From contig DASRBO010000038.1 of NCBI GenBank assembly GCA_035653595.1, positions 1 through 64,000 of the forward strand: a stretch of 64,000 nucleotides of DNA, given 5' to 3'. Positions 17,958 through 25,681 of this stretch are shown piece by piece. Under the pieces are notes generated by a model. The model ran no database searches and was not told where the DNA came from. It saw only the letters and a list, made by a program, of their open reading frames with translations. The DNA is from DASRBO01 sp035653595. Lineage in GTDB: Bacteria > Actinomycetota > Acidimicrobiia > Acidimicrobiales > JAJPHE01. Every line of letters starts with the position of its first letter. The stretch's first letter is position 1. Made by a program: the position numbers and the translations under genes.

Positions 17958-19128
17958 CTGCCATGGCGTCGCCGCTGGCCGGGTCCCAGTCGTTGAGCCG
18001 GCTGAGGCGCGGATCGTTGGAGAACACCTCGACGACCGGCTGGTCAATCCCCAGGCGGCGGCAGATCCGCTCGGCCAGGACCTGCTCGTTCCACAGCAGC
18101 AGGGACACAGCCAGCCCCGAGGCTCCCGCCCGGGCCGTGCGCCCGGAGCGGTGGAGGTACTCCTTCTCGTCGATGGCCGCGTCGTAGTGGAGCACCACGT
18201 CGATGCCCTCGACGTCGATGCCGCGGGCGGCCACGTCGGTGGCGACCAGCGCGGACAGCCGACCGCCGGCGAAGGCGGCCAGCGAGCGCTCCCGCTGCTG
18301 CTGGCGCAGGTCGCCGTGGATGGCCCCGACCTTGACGCCCAGATCGGCCAGATCCCGACGGGCCCGGTCGGCGCCCCGCTTGGTGGAGCAGAACACGATG
18401 GTGCGACGGTGGGCTCGGATGATCGCCGCCGCGACCTTGGCCTTGTCCATCTGGTGCACGGCGAGGAAGCGGTGGGTCATCGACTCCACCGTGGGCTCCG
18501 ACGCCACCACCTCGTGGAACACGGGGTCGGCGAGGTAGCGGCGCACCAGGTAGCCGACGTCGCCGTCGAGGGTGGCGCTGAAGAGCATGGTCTGGTGCGG
18601 TGCGGTCACCTTGCGCAGCAGCCACTCCACCTGGGGCAGGAAGCCCATGTCGGCCATGCGGTCGGCCTCGTCGATCACGACCGTGCGTATGTCGTGCAGG
18701 CTGAGGGCCCGCTGGTCGACCAGGTCGATCACCCGGCCGGGGGTGCCGGTGAGGACGTCGGTCCCGTCGGCGAGGGCCTTGATGTGGGGCCGGATGGGCT
18801 GGCCGCCGTAGGTGACAACCGAGCGCAGGCCGACCTCGGACGCCAGGGGGTCGAGGATGCCGTGGACCTGGGCGGCCAGCTCGCGGGTCGGCACCAGCAC
18901 CAGCACCCGGGGCGCCTTGGGCGCCGCCCCGGGTGCGGTCCGTTGGATGGAGGGCAGGGCGAAGGCCAGGGTCTTGCCCGAACCGGTCTTGGCCTTCCCG
19001 CACACGTCCCGCCCCGCCAGGGCGTCGGGGATGGCGAGGGCCTGGATCGGGAAGGGGGAGTGGACCCCGGTGCGGGCCAGGGCCGACTCGAGCGGCTCGC
19101 ATATGCCGAGCTCGCCGAAGGTTGTCAT
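17947..19128 (-). CDS. DEAD-box ATP-dependent RNA helicase
   Basis: A 393-residue helicase with all core motifs: Q-motif with PIQALAIP, Walker A AKTGSGKT, PTRELA, TPGR, DEAD in VIDEADRMADMGF, SAT in LFSATLD, ARGID and HRSGRTARAG. Only a short C-terminal extension follows. It unwinds structured RNA during ribosome assembly or mRNA turnover. The ATG at 19128 has GGAAG about 9 nt upstream and is the natural family start; in-frame upstream codons to 19251 look non-coding. A TAGAAT -10 on the minus strand (19255-19250) would give a leader of about 115 nt. A second DEAD-box gene lies at 60.4 kb. Confidence 0.94.
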   Translation of the reverse strand: MTTFGELGICEPLESALARTGVHSPFPIQALAIPDALAGRDVCGKAKTGSGKTLAFALPSIQRTAPGAAPKAPRVLVLVPTRELAAQVHGILDPLASEVGLRSVVTYGGQPIRPHIKALADGTDVLTGTPGRVIDLVDQRALSLHDIRTVVIDEADRMADMGFLPQVEWLLRKVTAPHQTMLFSATLDGDVGYLVRRYLADPVFHEVVASEPTVESMTHRFLAVHQMDKAKVAAAIIRAHRRTIVFCSTKRGADRARRDLADLGVKVGAIHGDLRQQQRERSLAAFAGGRLSALVATDVAARGIDVEGIDVVLHYDAAIDEKEYLHRSGRTARAGASGLAVSLLLWNEQVLAERICRRLGIDQPVVEVFSNDPRLSRLNDWDPASGDAMAVSG

Positions 19129-19244
19129 TCGTCGTCTTCCGTTCTGCTGTCGGGCGCCAGCCGGCATCGAGTGAGGAGCCCTGCTGGCGGCCTTCCGGGC
19201 AGCGCCCGCCAGGAAAGGGCGGGTCGGCACAACCGGAAATGCTG

Positions 19245-19272
19245 TTGACATTCTATCGGATCCGGCGATAAC
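19245..19272 (+). promoter_or_regulatory. Sigma-70-like promoter TTGACA-16-GATAAC
   Basis: TTGACA (19245-19250) and GATAAC (19267-19272) with 16-nt spacing point right, towards the hydroxylase gene about 70 nt away. On the minus strand the same region has TAGAAT (19255-19250), a candidate -10 for the helicase gene. The two promoters would overlap head to head. Confidence 0.5.
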
Positions 19273-19331
19273 GGGCTTGAACAGCCCCTCGGGCGCCTTC
19301 CGCCCCTGATTGGGCGGCGTATACCGCGGGG

Positions 19332-19337
19332 TAACCT
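19332..19337 (+). promoter_or_regulatory. -10 box TAACCT for leaderless hydroxylase gene
   Basis: TAACCT is 6 nt before ATG 19344, so the transcript would begin at the start codon. It is an alternative to the upstream TTGACA promoter. Confidence 0.45.
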
Positions 19338-19343
19338 GGCGTG

Positions 19344-20033
19344 ATGGCGGTGGCCACGGCGCCCGTGCGCTTCGGGGACCCCGGGGCCGCCGTCGACCCG
19401 AGCCGCACCGGAGCCACCGCCCTGGCCGGCTGGGCCCGGCTGTTCAGCACCCGGACCGGTCCCCGTCTCATCGCCGCCGCCTTGGCCGCCGCCCTGGCCG
19501 CCCGGCTGTGGCTGGGCCAGTGGCGATGGCGGGATCTCCTCGTGGCGGCCGTCATGGTCGCCGCCCAGCCCTTCACCGAGTGGGTCACTCATGTCTTCGT
19601 CCTGCACGCCCGCCCCCGGAGGCTCGGGCGTCTGACCGTCGACCTCGGCGTGGCCCGCAAGCACCGCCGCCACCACCTCGACCCCCGCGACATCGAGCTG
19701 GTCCTGGTGCCCCTCCCCACCGTGGTCACCCTCATCGCCGGGGCCGGGGCCGCCATCGCCCTGTTCGGGCGCAACCCCCAGGGGGTGACCGCCGGCGTCA
19801 CCGGCTTCGCCCTGCTGCTGGGCTACGAGTGGACCCACTTCCTCATCCACTCCCCCTACCGGCCCCGCCGGTCCCTCTACCGCTCGATCTGGCGGGCCCA
19901 CCGACTGCACCACTTCAAGAACGAGCGCTACTGGTTCGGGATCACCACCAACATCGGCGACCGGGTCCTGCGCACCAACCCGGACAGAGGCGAGGTGGAG
20001 ACCTCCCCCACCGCCCGCACCCTGGTCGCCTGA
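19344..20033 (+). CDS. Sterol desaturase / fatty acid hydroxylase superfamily protein
   Basis: A 229-residue integral membrane di-iron protein. Four or five hydrophobic segments (about 40-60, 65-85, 120-165) surround histidine clusters: EWVTHVFVLH, HRRHH, EWTHFLIH and HRLHHFKNE. These eight or so His residues are the metal ligands of the superfamily, whose members hydroxylate or desaturate fatty acids, sterols and carotenoids. Substrate is not predictable from sequence. The ATG is immediately preceded by an in-frame GTG. The gene is followed, 67 nt later, by a dienelactone-hydrolase-family gene with its own promoter-like TAACGT, so co-transcription is possible but not needed. Confidence 0.85.
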   Translation: MAVATAPVRFGDPGAAVDPSRTGATALAGWARLFSTRTGPRLIAAALAAALAARLWLGQWRWRDLLVAAVMVAAQPFTEWVTHVFVLHARPRRLGRLTVDLGVARKHRRHHLDPRDIELVLVPLPTVVTLIAGAGAAIALFGRNPQGVTAGVTGFALLLGYEWTHFLIHSPYRPRRSLYRSIWRAHRLHHFKNERYWFGITTNIGDRVLRTNPDRGEVETSPTARTLVA

Positions 20034-20100
20034 GCACCGGGCCGGGCCGGCGCCGGCGCCGGTAACGTCCGGCGGACCGACTCTTGGGGGAGGGAAACCC

Positions 20101-20838
20101 ATGTGTTACGGAGACGACGCCCGGCCGCCGCTGCCCCCGGTGCGGGGCGGGGCTGACGACCGGGGCGAGCTCGAGCTGACCTCGGCCGACGGCACCCGCT
20201 TCGGCGCCTACTACGCCCACCCGGACCAGGCTTCAACCTCGGCCATGGTGGTGCTGCCCGACGTGAGGGGCCTGCACGGCTTCTACAAGGAGCTGGCCGT
20301 GCGCTTCGCCGAGGCCGGCATGCACTCGGTGGCCATCGACTACTTCGGTCGCACCGCCGGCATCGGCGAGCGGGGCGAGGACTTCCCGTTCCGCGACCAC
20401 GTGGCCCAGATGCAGCCCGAGCAGACCGACTCCGATGTCGCCGCTGCCGTGCAGTGGCTGCGCGACCTGCCCGGCGCCGGGGTCCGGTCGGTGTTCACGG
20501 TCGGGTTCTGCATGGGCGGGGGCCTGTCGTGGCGGCAGTCGGCCGCCGGTCACGGCCTGGCCGGCTGCATCGGCTTCTACGGGGTCCCGTCGCGGGTCGA
20601 GGACCGCATCCCCGACATGAAGAGCCCGCTGCTCATCCTCGCCGCCGGCCAGGACTTCACCCCGGTGGACCAGGTCGAGTCCTTCGCCGAGTCGGCCCGC
20701 CGGGCCGGGGTCGATGTCGAGATGCACGTCTATCCCGACGCCCCCCACAGCTTCTTCGACCGGGGCTTCGAGCAGCACAAGGAGGCGTGCGAGGACTCCT
20801 GGCGGCGGATCCTCGACTTCGTGAAGCGGCACTCCTAG
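20101..20838 (+). CDS. Dienelactone hydrolase family protein
   Basis: A 245-residue alpha/beta hydrolase of the DLH type. The triad is Cys137 in GFCMGG, Asp185 in AGQDF and His216 in APHSFFD, the classical Cys-Asp-His set that replaces serine in this family. The family opens the lactone of dienelactone in chloroaromatic degradation, but most genomic members have unknown substrates. No aromatic-degradation genes lie nearby. The ATG has a strong GGGGGAGGG ribosome site 7 nt upstream and a TAACGT -10-like hexamer about 35 nt upstream. Its last 4 nt overlap the end of the convergent methylase gene. Confidence 0.92.
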   Translation: MCYGDDARPPLPPVRGGADDRGELELTSADGTRFGAYYAHPDQASTSAMVVLPDVRGLHGFYKELAVRFAEAGMHSVAIDYFGRTAGIGERGEDFPFRDHVAQMQPEQTDSDVAAAVQWLRDLPGAGVRSVFTVGFCMGGGLSWRQSAAGHGLAGCIGFYGVPSRVEDRIPDMKSPLLILAAGQDFTPVDQVESFAESARRAGVDVEMHVYPDAPHSFFDRGFEQHKEACEDSWRRILDFVKRHS

Positions 20839-22718
20839 GAGATCGTTCCGGCCCGGGGCCGGGGCAGGCGCCGCTCCCACCACTGGACCAGCTCGGCCCG
20901 GCCGGCGCCGTCCAGCCCGTAGGCCGAGGTCATGGCGAGGGCGCAGGCCCGGAGCTCGGCCATCCACCCCTCGGCCCCGCTCGCCTCCGACGCCCGCCGG
21001 AAGGCGGCCGCCCCCTCGTCCCAGGCCTCGGCGTCGCCGGGGGCCGGCAGGGCCATCACCTGGGCGGCGCTGAGCTTGATGGCGTCGCTGGAGAGGGCGG
21101 CGCCGGCGTGCTCCCGCCGAGCCAGGTCGGTCAGGACCGGAGAGGTGAGGGCGGCGGCCACGTGCCAGAGCCGCTCGGCCTCGATGGTGATGACCGGCAC
21201 CGAAGGCACCCAGGCCCCGTCGGCGTCCACCACCGCCTCAAGCACCCGGGTCTGGGTGGCCAGCAGCACCTTCGGCACCAGCCTGGCCTCCGCCCAGGCG
21301 GCCATGCGGCCGGGCAGGCGGGACACCTCCGCCACCGGGGCCCGGTAGGAGCGGCCGGCGAAGCGGGTGCTGCGCTCTCCCCACCGGCACCGGGCCGGGT
21401 CGATGAGCCCGGCCGTCACCAGACGGGCGCCGGGGGCAGGGTCCTCCCCCACCAGCCCCCGAAGCCCGTAGTACTGGTCGCGGAAGTCGGCGGTGGCCCG
21501 GCAGTGGTCGCCCAGCAGGCCGTCGGTGTGCAGCACTCGGGAACGGGGAGCGGCCCCGTCGTCCACCAGCCAGGACCAGGTGGGCCCGGCGAGGCGGGCC
21601 GGGCTGGCCTCCACCGGGCGCCCGGCGGCGAAGTCGGCCCCGCTCCACCGGGCCACCGGATGGGGCCCGGCCGGCGCCTCGGCCCGCTCGAGGACGGCGG
21701 CGACGGTGCGCACCTGGGCCTCGAAGACCCTGTCGCCCTGCCACAGCGCCACCAGGCGTCCCCGGCCGGCCGCCTTCCTCCGCACCGGGCCGGCGTCGCG
21801 GGACGCAAGGAAGGACTGGGGCAGGATCAGCCCCACCCGGCCGCCGGTCCGCACCAGATCCAGCCCCAGCAGGACGAAGAGGGCCGAGGTGTCGACGTAG
21901 CCGCCGAGCGCGAAGCGCTCCCGCACCCGGGCGGCCGATGCCCGGCCCCGGGCGGTGGCGGAGCGGAGCTGGCCCAGGAACGGCGGGTTGCCGACCACGG
22001 CGTCGAAGCCACCCGGGCGCCACTCCGGCCAGTCGATGTCGAACGCATCGGCCGCCCGCAGCCGAGCCGGCGGGACGGCGGCTCCCAGTTCTGTGCCAAG
22101 CATCCACAGCGCCACTTCGGTCACCTCGACGGCGAGGGCGTCGGTGTCGGCGCCGTAGAGGTTGGCGAGCACCTGGTCTGCCGGCCAGCCGGTCCGGTGC
22201 AGCGCCCGGCCGGCCGCCACCAGGAAGGCGCCGCCACCGCATGCGGGGTCGCACACCGCCGGCGGCCCCGGCGCCACTGCACCCAGGCCGTCGAGTACCA
22301 GGCGGCACACCCCGGCCGCCACCCCGGCCGGGGTGTAGTGGGCGCCCGAGCGCCGCCTCCTCGATGGGGACATCAGCGCCTGGCGGGCAATGCCCATCAG
22401 CTCGGGGGCGGGGCACTGCGACGGGGGCTCAGGCAAGTCAACCGGGTGCGCCGGGGCGCTCAACAGCGAAGTCAGCGGCGCCGTCGGGGGGGCCCCACCG
22501 CCCTCCCGAGCCAGGAGCCGGCGGGCCAGCGTGGCCAGAACCACCCGCTCGGCGTCGGGACGACCCTCCGATCCCACTCGGGCCCCGGCAGCGGCCACGG
22601 CGTGGAGGAAGGCGCCGAGGCCGGCGGTCGGGTCGGGAGCGGCGACCCCGCCCGGACCGGCCGTGGGTTCGGGGGCGCCCCGCCGCCGGCGCGACGCCAC
22701 CTCCGCCACCCCGGTCAC
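20835..22718 (-). CDS. Eco57I-like N6-adenine DNA methylase
   Basis: A 627-residue class I SAM-dependent methyltransferase of the type IIG/Eco57I kind. Motif X-like HYTP (about 127-130), motif I DPACGGGAF (157-165) and the catalytic motif IV NPPF (244-247) are intact. The C-terminal 350 residues would contain the target-recognition part. The N-terminal 120 residues are Ala/Pro-rich and show no PD-(D/E)xK nuclease, so it is probably a methylase only. The GTG start lies 1 nt after the stop of the HExxH gene, so they are one operon with the DUF2786 gene. Restriction, modification or another DNA-processing role is open. Confidence 0.88.
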   Translation of the reverse strand: MTGVAEVASRRRRGAPEPTAGPGGVAAPDPTAGLGAFLHAVAAAGARVGSEGRPDAERVVLATLARRLLAREGGGAPPTAPLTSLLSAPAHPVDLPEPPSQCPAPELMGIARQALMSPSRRRRSGAHYTPAGVAAGVCRLVLDGLGAVAPGPPAVCDPACGGGAFLVAAGRALHRTGWPADQVLANLYGADTDALAVEVTEVALWMLGTELGAAVPPARLRAADAFDIDWPEWRPGGFDAVVGNPPFLGQLRSATARGRASAARVRERFALGGYVDTSALFVLLGLDLVRTGGRVGLILPQSFLASRDAGPVRRKAAGRGRLVALWQGDRVFEAQVRTVAAVLERAEAPAGPHPVARWSGADFAAGRPVEASPARLAGPTWSWLVDDGAAPRSRVLHTDGLLGDHCRATADFRDQYYGLRGLVGEDPAPGARLVTAGLIDPARCRWGERSTRFAGRSYRAPVAEVSRLPGRMAAWAEARLVPKVLLATQTRVLEAVVDADGAWVPSVPVITIEAERLWHVAAALTSPVLTDLARREHAGAALSSDAIKLSAAQVMALPAPGDAEAWDEGAAAFRRASEASGAEGWMAELRACALAMTSAYGLDGAGRAELVQWWERRLPRPRAGTIS

Positions 22719-22719
22719 G

Positions 22720-23184
22720 TCAGGCCACGCCCTCGCCCAGCTCCCCGAGCCGGCGGCCCAGGGCCGCCCGGTAGTCGGCGTAGGCGACGAAGCCGAGCTC
22801 CCGTCGCACCAGCTCGAGGTGCACCTCGATGAAGGCCGGGCCGTGGCCGGAGCCGGGTGGGACCAGCAGGTGGGACAGCTCGTGGAGGAAGGCCCGCTGG
22901 CAGAGGTCCTGGGGAGCCAGCAGCACCACCCCCTCGTTGGCCCGTCCGCCGGGGCCGGCCTCGAGGCACCGGGCCAGCGACCACCGCGACCCCCTGCCCC
23001 TCCGCTCCACCGCGCAGGCGACGAAGTGGCCCCAGCGGGCGGCGAACCACTCGCTCTCCACCAGCCGGTCGGCGTAGTCCTGGGCCTCGCCGAGGCGGCG
23101 CCAGCGCCGGCCCACGCCGACCAGAGCCTCCTGCTCGGCGGCGTACACCGCCGCCTGCCAGCGGCCCAGCGCTGCCCGGGCCAC
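22720..23184 (-). CDS. HExxH metalloprotein (TIGR04338-like putative metallohydrolase)
   Basis: A 154-residue protein with zinc-protease motif HELSH (101-105). A downstream His114 in GSGHGPAF and Glu/His in IEVHLEL could complete the metal site, an arrangement like SprT/Wss1-type peptidases. From memory it resembles the actinobacterial family TIGR04338, which is often found beside DUF2786 genes as it is here. The function is not established. The first half is helical with RWSLARC. The start is GTG 23184, 2 nt after the DUF2786 stop. Its position between DUF2786 and a DNA methylase suggests a nucleic-acid-related task such as cleaving DNA-bound protein; this is inference. Confidence 0.8.
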   Translation of the reverse strand: MARAALGRWQAAVYAAEQEALVGVGRRWRRLGEAQDYADRLVESEWFAARWGHFVACAVERRGRGSRWSLARCLEAGPGGRANEGVVLLAPQDLCQRAFLHELSHLLVPPGSGHGPAFIEVHLELVRRELGFVAYADYRAALGRRLGELGEGVA

Positions 23185-23186
23185 GA

Positions 23187-23960
23187 TCAGGCGCTGAGGG
23201 CCCGGCGGGTGCGGACCGCCCCCCGGGCGAGGCTGGCCCGGCGGCCGGCGTCACGCCCGGGCTGATAACCCGACCAGCTCGACAGCCGGGTGTAGCGGTG
23301 CACCGACCGGGCGCCCGGGAAGCGCACCCGGTACTCGTCGTCCACCCGCTGCTTCTTTGCCACCAGCACCAGGGCGACCGACGGCCCACCGGGTGAAGGG
23401 GCGCCCGGGCCGGAGCGCTCCACCTCGGCCGCCGCCACCGCCGCCCGGCGGGCGGCCTTGAGCCGGTCGGAGATTTCGTGGACGAACCCCTCGGCGAAGC
23501 CGACGGCGAAGGTACGCCCGTGCACACCGGGTGGCTTGAGGCGGCGGGCGGCGCCGAGGGCCCCGGTGAGCTGGACCACCAGGGAGGAGTAGAGCGTCTG
23601 CACCCACTCCACGTCCTCGGGGTAGCCGACGACATCGATGCGCTTGTGACCGCCGGCCAGGTCGGTGTAGATGGCGGCGCAGTCGTTGGTCCGGGCCACG
23701 GCGTTGACCAGCGACACCTTGTGAGCGGCGTACGGCGCCTCGATGATCCAGTCTCGTTGGACCACCCGGTCCCGCCGCTCGACGTCGGTGATCATGGCCA
23801 GGTCGATGGCGTACTTGGTCATCAGCTGCTGGGCCTTGGCCGTGTAGGCCTGGGCCTCCTCGGCGGTGATCGACGGGTCCTCGGCGTGAGCCAGCAGCAT
23901 CCTCACCCGCTCCACCAGCTTCGCCCGCGCCTGTTCGAAGGTCTCCTCGGTGCTCGTCAT
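23187..23960 (-). CDS. DUF2786 domain protein
   Basis: A 257-residue protein with the N-terminal DUF2786 helical hairpin: a KLVERVRMLLAHAEDPSITAEE stretch, then AQAYTAKAQQLMTKYAID (about residues 10-55). This is a short domain shared by bacterial and phage proteins of unknown role. A mixed alpha/beta middle part contains VARTNDCAAIY and VGYPEDVEWVQTLYSSLV. A basic C-terminus is rich in Arg/Ala. ATG 23960 is the family-typical start; in-frame upstream codons look non-coding. It is the first gene of a three-gene minus-strand unit with the HExxH protein and the DNA methylase. Confidence 0.85.
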   Translation of the reverse strand: MTSTEETFEQARAKLVERVRMLLAHAEDPSITAEEAQAYTAKAQQLMTKYAIDLAMITDVERRDRVVQRDWIIEAPYAAHKVSLVNAVARTNDCAAIYTDLAGGHKRIDVVGYPEDVEWVQTLYSSLVVQLTGALGAARRLKPPGVHGRTFAVGFAEGFVHEISDRLKAARRAAVAAAEVERSGPGAPSPGGPSVALVLVAKKQRVDDEYRVRFPGARSVHRYTRLSSWSGYQPGRDAGRRASLARGAVRTRRALSA

Positions 23961-24054
23961 GGAGTCCCATGATCGCCCGGCCCTGTGACAAACGGGGCGA
24001 TCATGGCCGAGCCGACCCTCGGGGCGACCGCGGCCCAGCCGGCCCGGAGGAGAC

Positions 24055-25626
24055 TCAGGCCGGCGCCGGCTCGGGGCGGCGGGAGGTGGTGGCCGCCGCT
24101 GCACCCCCCTGACCGGCGCCACCGGGCTGGTGGCCGACGAAGTCGCGGCTGCGGATCAGCAGGGTGGCCAGCACGGCACTGACGGCCGCAACGGCGGCAC
24201 CGATGAGCAGGATCTCGTTGAGGCCGGACACGAAGGCGGCCCGGGCGGCCGACCGGATGGCGGCGGCGGCCTGGGGGGGCACCTGCCCGGCGCCGGAGTT
24301 GCCCTGGGTGATGGCGGTGGCGATCTGGGCGGCGTGGGGCCCGACGCCAGGGAGCCGCCCCAGGGAGCTCACGACGTCGTGGTGCACCCGGGTGGCGAAG
24401 ATGGAGCCGAGGGCGGCGATTCCGGTGGCGATGCCCACCTGACGGAACGTGTTGTTGATGCCCGAGGCCATGCCGGCCTGGGGAGGGTGCACCACCCCGA
24501 CGGCCGTCGAGGCCAGGGGCGGGTTGACCATCCCGATGCCGAGGCCGCCCAGGATCAGGCCGGGGATGAGATGGGTCCAGGCGCTGGTGGCGTGCAGGCC
24601 GGACATCAGCGCCAGACCGAGCGCGACCAGCATCAGCCCGGGCCCGATGAGCCAGCGCACGGGCATTCGGGCGCTCAGCCGGCCGGCGGCGACCGAAGTG
24701 ACCAGGCTCGCCCCGGACAGGATGATCAGACGAATGCCTGTGCCCAGGGCCGAGTAGCCCAGGGCGTTCTGCATGTAGAGCACGATGAACAGGATCAGGG
24801 CGAACATCGAGCTGGACACGCCGAAGGCGGCCACCGCTCCGCCGGAGAAGGTGGGCACCCGGAACAGGCCTAGGTCGAACATCGGATGGCGACCGACCCG
24901 CTCGGCCACGAGGAAGGCAACGATCAGCACGACGAAGGCGGTGAAGCAGGCCAGCACGCCGGCGTCGGTCCAGCTGGTCTGGTTGGCCCGGATGAGGCCG
25001 TAGACCAGGGCGCCCAGAGCCCCGGTGAACAACAGGAACCCGGGCAGGTCCGGCCGGCGGGCCCGGCTCTCCCGCGACTCTTCCAGGCGGAGCAGCGTGA
25101 CGGCCAGGGCGACGACGCCGATGGGAACGTTGACGAGGAAGATCCAGCGCCAGCTGATGCCTGTGGTGATGACCCCGCCCAGGACCGGCCCGATCGCCAC
25201 GGCGATGCCGGTTACCGCGCCCCACACCCCGAAGGCGGTGCCGCGGTCGCGGCCCTGGAAGGCCTGGGCCAGCAGGGCCAGGGCGGTGGCGAACATCACC
25301 GCCCCGCCCAACCCCTGCCCACCGCGGGCCATGATCAGGAACAGGGCGCTGTTGGAGAGCCCGCACAAGAGGGAGCCGGCGGTGAACAGCCCGAGCCCGA
25401 CGGCGAAGAGGCGCCGGCGGCCGTACATGTCGGCCAGCGATCCCGCCGTCAGGAGCAGGGCGGCCAGGGTCAGGGCGTAGGCGTCGACCACCCACTGCAG
25501 GTCGGCGAAGGTGGCGTGCAGGGCGTGCTGGATGGCGGGCAGGGCGACGTTCACGATGGTGATGTCGAGCAGCAGCATGAAGGTGCCGATCGACACCGCC
25601 AACAGGGTCCACCACTTGCGCTCCAC
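24055..25626 (-). CDS. MFS multidrug transporter, DHA2 (EmrB/QacA) 14-helix type
   Basis: A 523-residue proton-drug antiporter. It has the DHA2 motif LDITIVNVALPAI in helix 1, motif A GSLADMYGRRRLF between helices 2 and 3, GGQGLGGA, and motif C-like GAVTGIAVAIGPVLGGV in helix 5. About 14 hydrophobic helices follow in total. A hydrophilic Ala/Gly/Pro tail ends the chain. The start is GTG 25626; a TACCCT box 7 nt upstream predicts a leaderless mRNA. It shares a 55-nt spacer with a second, divergently read MFS gene. Substrates are probably hydrophobic drugs or dyes. No local regulator gene is present. Confidence 0.93.
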   Translation of the reverse strand: MERKWWTLLAVSIGTFMLLLDITIVNVALPAIQHALHATFADLQWVVDAYALTLAALLLTAGSLADMYGRRRLFAVGLGLFTAGSLLCGLSNSALFLIMARGGQGLGGAVMFATALALLAQAFQGRDRGTAFGVWGAVTGIAVAIGPVLGGVITTGISWRWIFLVNVPIGVVALAVTLLRLEESRESRARRPDLPGFLLFTGALGALVYGLIRANQTSWTDAGVLACFTAFVVLIVAFLVAERVGRHPMFDLGLFRVPTFSGGAVAAFGVSSSMFALILFIVLYMQNALGYSALGTGIRLIILSGASLVTSVAAGRLSARMPVRWLIGPGLMLVALGLALMSGLHATSAWTHLIPGLILGGLGIGMVNPPLASTAVGVVHPPQAGMASGINNTFRQVGIATGIAALGSIFATRVHHDVVSSLGRLPGVGPHAAQIATAITQGNSGAGQVPPQAAAAIRSAARAAFVSGLNEILLIGAAVAAVSAVLATLLIRSRDFVGHQPGGAGQGGAAAATTSRRPEPAPA

Positions 25627-25633
25627 GCAGGAG

Positions 25634-25639
25634 AGGGTA
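25634..25639 (-). promoter_or_regulatory. -10 box TACCCT for leaderless DHA2 gene
   Basis: On the minus strand TACCCT is followed by 7 nt and GTG 25626. It sits in the 55-nt spacer that also holds the -10 box of the divergent MFS gene, so the two promoters are back to back. Confidence 0.5.
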
Positions 25640-25669
25640 CGGGCCCGGCGGGCTCCCGGGGGACAGACG

Positions 25670-25675
25670 TAGCCT
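25670..25675 (+). promoter_or_regulatory. -10 box TAGCCT for leaderless MFS gene
   Basis: TAGCCT is 6 nt before ATG 25682. There is no Shine-Dalgarno sequence between them, in keeping with a leaderless transcript. Confidence 0.5.
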
Positions 25676-25681
25676 CCGCTG

